From NCBI GenBank assembly GCA_032622095.1, contig CP136067.1, forward strand, positions 40,839,549-40,903,548: a stretch of 64,000 bases of DNA, given 5' to 3'. The translations under genes were made by a program, and so were the position numbers. Positions 60,083 to 64,000 of the stretch are shown here, piece by piece (position 1 is the first letter of the stretch; each line of letters begins with the position of its first letter). A model generated the notes under the pieces. That model saw only the letters and a list, made by a program, of their open reading frames with translations. It was not told where the DNA came from and ran no database searches. The DNA is from Siphonodentalium dalli. Taxonomy: Eukaryota; Mollusca; Scaphopoda; Gadilida; Siphonodentaliidae.

Positions 60083-61351
60083 CCACACCAATAATTGACA
60101 AAATTAATCACCTGCGCGCGAGAGGTCAATTTCACCAGTGAGTAGTTATAAGCCATTATCAAACAAACTGCAATCAAGAAATTTCAGGCCAGTCATAAAC
60201 ATGTCTTCTTTCATGGATGCCGAAATGAGTAATTCTTGTCTGATATATGTTGCTGTTTTTCACGAGTAATAATTCATTTCGAAAAGTGGATTAGAGCCGG
60301 TCGATTTTATACTTGATTTGTGTCTGTCATTTCTTGGAAACAGGGTCATCCAAAACAGAAATAAAATATGCAGAATTCTTTTATAGGATGATACCGGCTT
60401 GTTGAGATTTCTCTGATAATTTGAGAGCGAGCTCATATGATAACATTAATTCAATTGGGATTGCAAATATTCATTATAGCGCCATCAAATAATGCAGGTA
60501 CAGCGCTGAAATTAAAAAGAGTGACACCCCCCCCCCCCCATTTATATATATGTTTCTCAAGCCAAAGGTTGAACAAGCTCCTACCTGTCACAAGCTTGAA
60601 TTATAACATTTTCTACCATAATCCATGATTGGGGGAGGGGATGGTTCTCGAAAGCTTCCAATAACTAAGGGAGTTAATTGAATGTATCAGCCGGGATTAT
60701 CTGGGCAAGAATTACAATATAATGTTTTACTTAAATATTCCATAGTTGTAAATTTTGCGTATACATGTATAACTGTATAACACAAGAGATGAAAGGTGAC
60801 GTAGTTGGGAACTCGTAGCTAGGCAACCCTTTCGCCGAATGAAGACAAACAGCAACACCATGCATTCAAATTTAAAGCTGTATAATATGTTCATAATTAT
60901 ATGAATAGCATAAATTGCTGCATATTAGATTAATCACTCGTAGAAAACAGACACGACAGACATGACTTCGATATTTATAAAGCAGGGTGTCATGACTCAG
61001 GGTGCTGCGTGCACACACCCCCCCCCCCCGTCGAGGAAATATGCAATGGTGAATTCGGTAGCTTCTGGGATAATATAGCTCCCCGTGTATGTTGGGGGTC
61101 ATAGCCCCCTGCGTTGTGGAAGAGGCCATCACTGGTATTAACATCAATAGAATACTGACAATGATTTAAACAGAACGTCGACCATTTCAGTTATCGCGCG
61201 AATAATTATTTTAAGCGGCCTGACGACTTCGTCCCAGTCAACGGCTCTTCAGCGGTTCAGAGTTTAACTCACTGTGGTCAAACACAGTCGCAATGATTGG
61301 GTTGTCAGCGGACGCATATTACACGGTGTGTATGATCCATGTAAAACTCCA
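60026..61351 (+). mobile_element. TIR element E2, right-truncated copy of E1
   Basis: It is co-linear with E1: GGGTGGATACACACATGC start, TTTCAGGCCAGTCATAA, TGCTGTTTTTCACGAG, CAGGTACAGCGCTGAAA, a C tract near 60529, AACTCGTAGCTAGGCAACCC, and GCGGCCTGACGACTTCGTCC near 61215. It ends at about 61351 at GATCCATGTAAAACTCC, short of the terminal inverted repeat, where R copy 4 begins. Identity to E1 looks roughly 80-85% by eye. Confidence 0.8.
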
Positions 61352-61373
61352 AATCTATATCTATATTTGCGAA

Positions 61374-61404
<31 letters not shown>

Positions 61405-64000
61405 GTTCTATAGAAATTCACAGGGGACCATCTAGATGATGCCAAAGGGGTCTACTAGGAGTATCTTTTTACGAGAAAGATAATGGTCGGGGTTAGAATT
61501 TTCTAAAGTGACGCCGTTGTTGTCAGGGGCAGAAAAGGGGGAGGGGCAGAAACAAATTTTGTCGCCGATTGCCACCAAACTTATATATAATCATCCCCAT
61601 AATATGAGGAATATAATGGCGTGGTTCAAATATGGCAAAAGTCGCACCGTTCGCGTCAGGGGTGCCCGGAAGGGGGGGGAGCAGATTTTTTTTCTGTCGC
61701 CGATTGCCACGAAACTTACATATAATCATCCCCATGATATGAAGAATCCAACGGTGTGGTTTAAATATGTCAAAAGTTGCGTCGTTTGAGTCAGGGATGA
61801 ACGGAAGGGGAGAGGGGCACCAAAATTGATAAAACTAATTTTAGCGCCGATTTCCACCAAATTGATATATATACAAGGAATCTAATTGTGCGATTTAACA
61901 ACGCCAAATTGTTGTTTTTGGATGAGAGATTGGGAGGGGTGGGCACTATATTTGATAATAAGTCGCCGATTGCCACCGCACTTTTACAAAATCATCCCCA
62001 TGGTATGAGGAGTATAATGGTGTGGCTTTTATCTGTCAAATGTTGCCTCATTCGAGTCAGGGTTGCATTGAAAGGGACAGGAGCACCAAAATTGACGCAC
62101 AATTTTTTTTAGGGCCAATTTCCACCAAATTGATACACGTTCTTATCCATGATACGATGAATCTAATCGTGATTTAAAGAGCCATAGTGGTGCTGTTTGG
62201 GTGAGAGATGGAGAGGTGAGGGATTGGCACCAAATTTGATAAAACAAAAATTGTTTAGTCGCCGATTATCACCAAACTTATAAACAATCATCTCCATGAT
62301 ATCAGGAGTGTAATCGTGTGGTTTAAGGATGTCACAAGTGGGGCCATTCGAGTCAGTGGTGTATAGAGATGAGAGGGACACAAAAACTTATATCTATATG
62401 TTTAGTGCCGATTTCCACCAGATTGATACATATTCTTCTCCGTGATACGAGGAATCTTATCGTGTGGTTTAGATACACCAAATTGGTGCCCTATGGGTGA
62501 GAGATATGGGGACCTTAAATTTGATACGAATTTGTATACTTGCCAATTTTCACCAATTTCTTATATATGCATCTCTAATCTCTAATGAGTCTTAGTGTGT
62601 GCAGCTTGAGTCCGAAATAGGGACGGGAGGGTCATCAAAACTGATACATAATATTTTTAGTACCAATTACCATCAAATTCAGACACGTTCTTCTCAAATG
62701 ATACAAGAAATAAAATCGTGCTGTCTGTCTGTCTTTTTGTCTGTCTGTGTGCGTTCTATATATAACTTCACGCGGTACAATCGAGATGGCACCAAGGCGT
62801 TCTAAGAGGGGTAACTTTTTACAAGGAAGATAATGGTGCGGGTTAAAATTTTCTAAAATGACGCTGTTGGTTGGAGGGGAAATTAAAAAACTATGGTGTT
62901 TTGTCGCTGATTTCCACCAAACGAATATAAAATCACCTTCGCAATATGGCGTTGTTCGAGTCAGCGTTGCATCAACAATTGATTTAATAAACCAAATTCC
63001 ACCAAATTGATACACGTTTTTCTCTAATGATATACCATGAATTAAATCACATTTGGTGTCGTTTGCGTCACGGGTGGCGAGCGGATATGCACTATCATTG
63101 ATAAGATTGCTATTCGCCGATATCCACATATTAGTTATATACAGTCACCAGGCCATCTCCATATCATTTTAAGTAGTTGGGCGTTCACATTTCACAATCC
63201 CGACATATGGTGACCCACATAAGTCATTTGAACAATTATATCTTCTTAACAGTCATGTTTATATGGGAATGGCAATCAAGGCATTCACACAATGAGCTAT
63301 CAAAAAGAGATAACTAGAAGAAGCATTAAACGTATATTTATCATTCTATTGAAGAGATACATATATTCGTGCAAACTTAGAGACATCGAACCGTCAGAGG
63401 ATTGCATATATATAATAACAAAATTTAGTCTGTTCCATTCAATACAGTTTCCACAAAAAATTACAATTTGTCAAGAGATATTGAAGGCCTGTTCAAAAAT
63501 AGTGGTCACAGTGTGCAGTCAAATATAGTTTCTTCTGATATACAAGAAAATGCAGTAAGTAGCACAAGACTTTTCAGGATCCTACCAATACTGACATCTG
63601 ACAAGGGTTTTAGAACAGACTCAAAATCTCGCTCTGTGCCTGGCACATGTAGCTGATATATATGCGCAGCAACATTTCGTTTAAACTAAGAATATTTAGC
63701 CAATATATAGCACCATGAACAGAGGAGCACCTGGAAATTTCTTTGAAACATCTGTATCTTCATGGAGATATGACAGCCAGGTGTCCAACTCACTAGATTG
63801 ATTGATACATCTCAATATATAAAACCCAATTATCATCTTTTATCGAACTAATGTGTTTATGATGTTCATGTATCATATTATAACGTCTAATGTATACGCA
63901 GTTGTAAATAAATAAATACTTCATTATTGGTGGAACGGATTAATCGCGATAAACAGAATGACAATTGACAATGTGAGCCACTACTTATATTCCATGACTG
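61352..64000 (+). repeat. R family copy 4, runs off the window
   Basis: The head TATATTTGCGAATG is followed by the longest (TGTC)n run in the family (61375-61404). Unit landmarks lie near 61563, 61699, 61844, 61964, 62113, 62260, 62406 and 62543, spacing 120-149 bp; the first two units are the same type, then the types alternate. The second head is near 62720. The tail runs from about 63060 to the window end, matching 8560-8925. Minus-strand frames such as 63129-62635 are array units read through. Confidence 0.85.

Noticed and set aside
62635-63129. Long minus-strand frames through R arrays (164 codons here, also 6773-7114 and 36727-37167)
   Set aside because: They are in-frame readings of ~140-bp units that drift in length between 120 and 149 bp. 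No frame persists across copies.
1-64000. CRISPR array, prophage, operon or bacterial defence island
   Set aside because: The tandem repeats found here (16, 19, ~140 and 205 bp) have no spacer architecture. LINEs, a SINE, LTRs and TTAA MITEs mark the DNA as animal.

Overview
This window looks like intergenic DNA of an invertebrate animal, most likely a mollusc and more broadly a lophotrochozoan. The DNA is AT-rich with very short open reading frames. It holds a tRNA-derived SINE with a (CAAT)n tail, several non-LTR retrotransposon remnants, satellite-like dispersed repeats carrying (TCTG)n heads, and many non-autonomous inverted-repeat elements. I recognise no host gene exon, rRNA gene or stand-alone tRNA gene with confidence. 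No bacterial operon structure is present. The taxonomic call is inference from repeat style, not from a marker gene.

Layout. The backbone is one large dispersed repeat family, called R here. It has a TTTGCGAATGTCTG head, an array of ~140-bp units alternating between two variants, a second head, and a long tail. Copies lie at 1-448 (tail only), 3186-8930 (interrupted), 10239-14480, 20247-23940, 25478-38050 (interrupted) and 61352-64000 (runs off the end). A separate family, M, has inverted arrays of a 16-bp minisatellite at both ends (16291-17437 and 52604-57953). A TTAA-flanked palindromic MITE sits inside both R and M copies. Other elements are a SINE (2563-2873), a 2.1-kb foldback element with 595-bp arms and 205-bp tandem repeats (43437-45507), a 947-bp inverted-repeat element (49985-50931), a 4-kb TIR insert with eleven copies of a 15-bp motif (53017-57053), two head-to-tail TIR elements (58541-61351), and LINE ORF1-like fragments (46752-46889 and 48401-48793).

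The richest region is 26163-35885, a three-level nest inside one R copy. A minus-strand LINE entered R. A plus-strand LINE then entered the first LINE. A young LTR retroelement on the minus strand (28961-33874) then landed in the 3' region of the second LINE. That LTR element has 227-bp LTRs differing at 3 positions, a GAACT target-site duplication and a polypurine tract abutting the 3' LTR. It has no visible protease, reverse transcriptase, RNase H or integrase. Instead it carries two intact, nearly abutting ORFs of 166 and 526 codons whose products I do not recognise. It is the best candidate in the window for something undescribed: a non-autonomous LTR element mobilising a novel or highly diverged gag-like gene pair.

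How the pieces work together: almost everything here is mobile or formerly mobile DNA. The LINEs are dead through frameshifts and truncation. The inverted-repeat elements have no transposase and would depend on factors supplied elsewhere. Only the LTR element retains long undamaged coding capacity.
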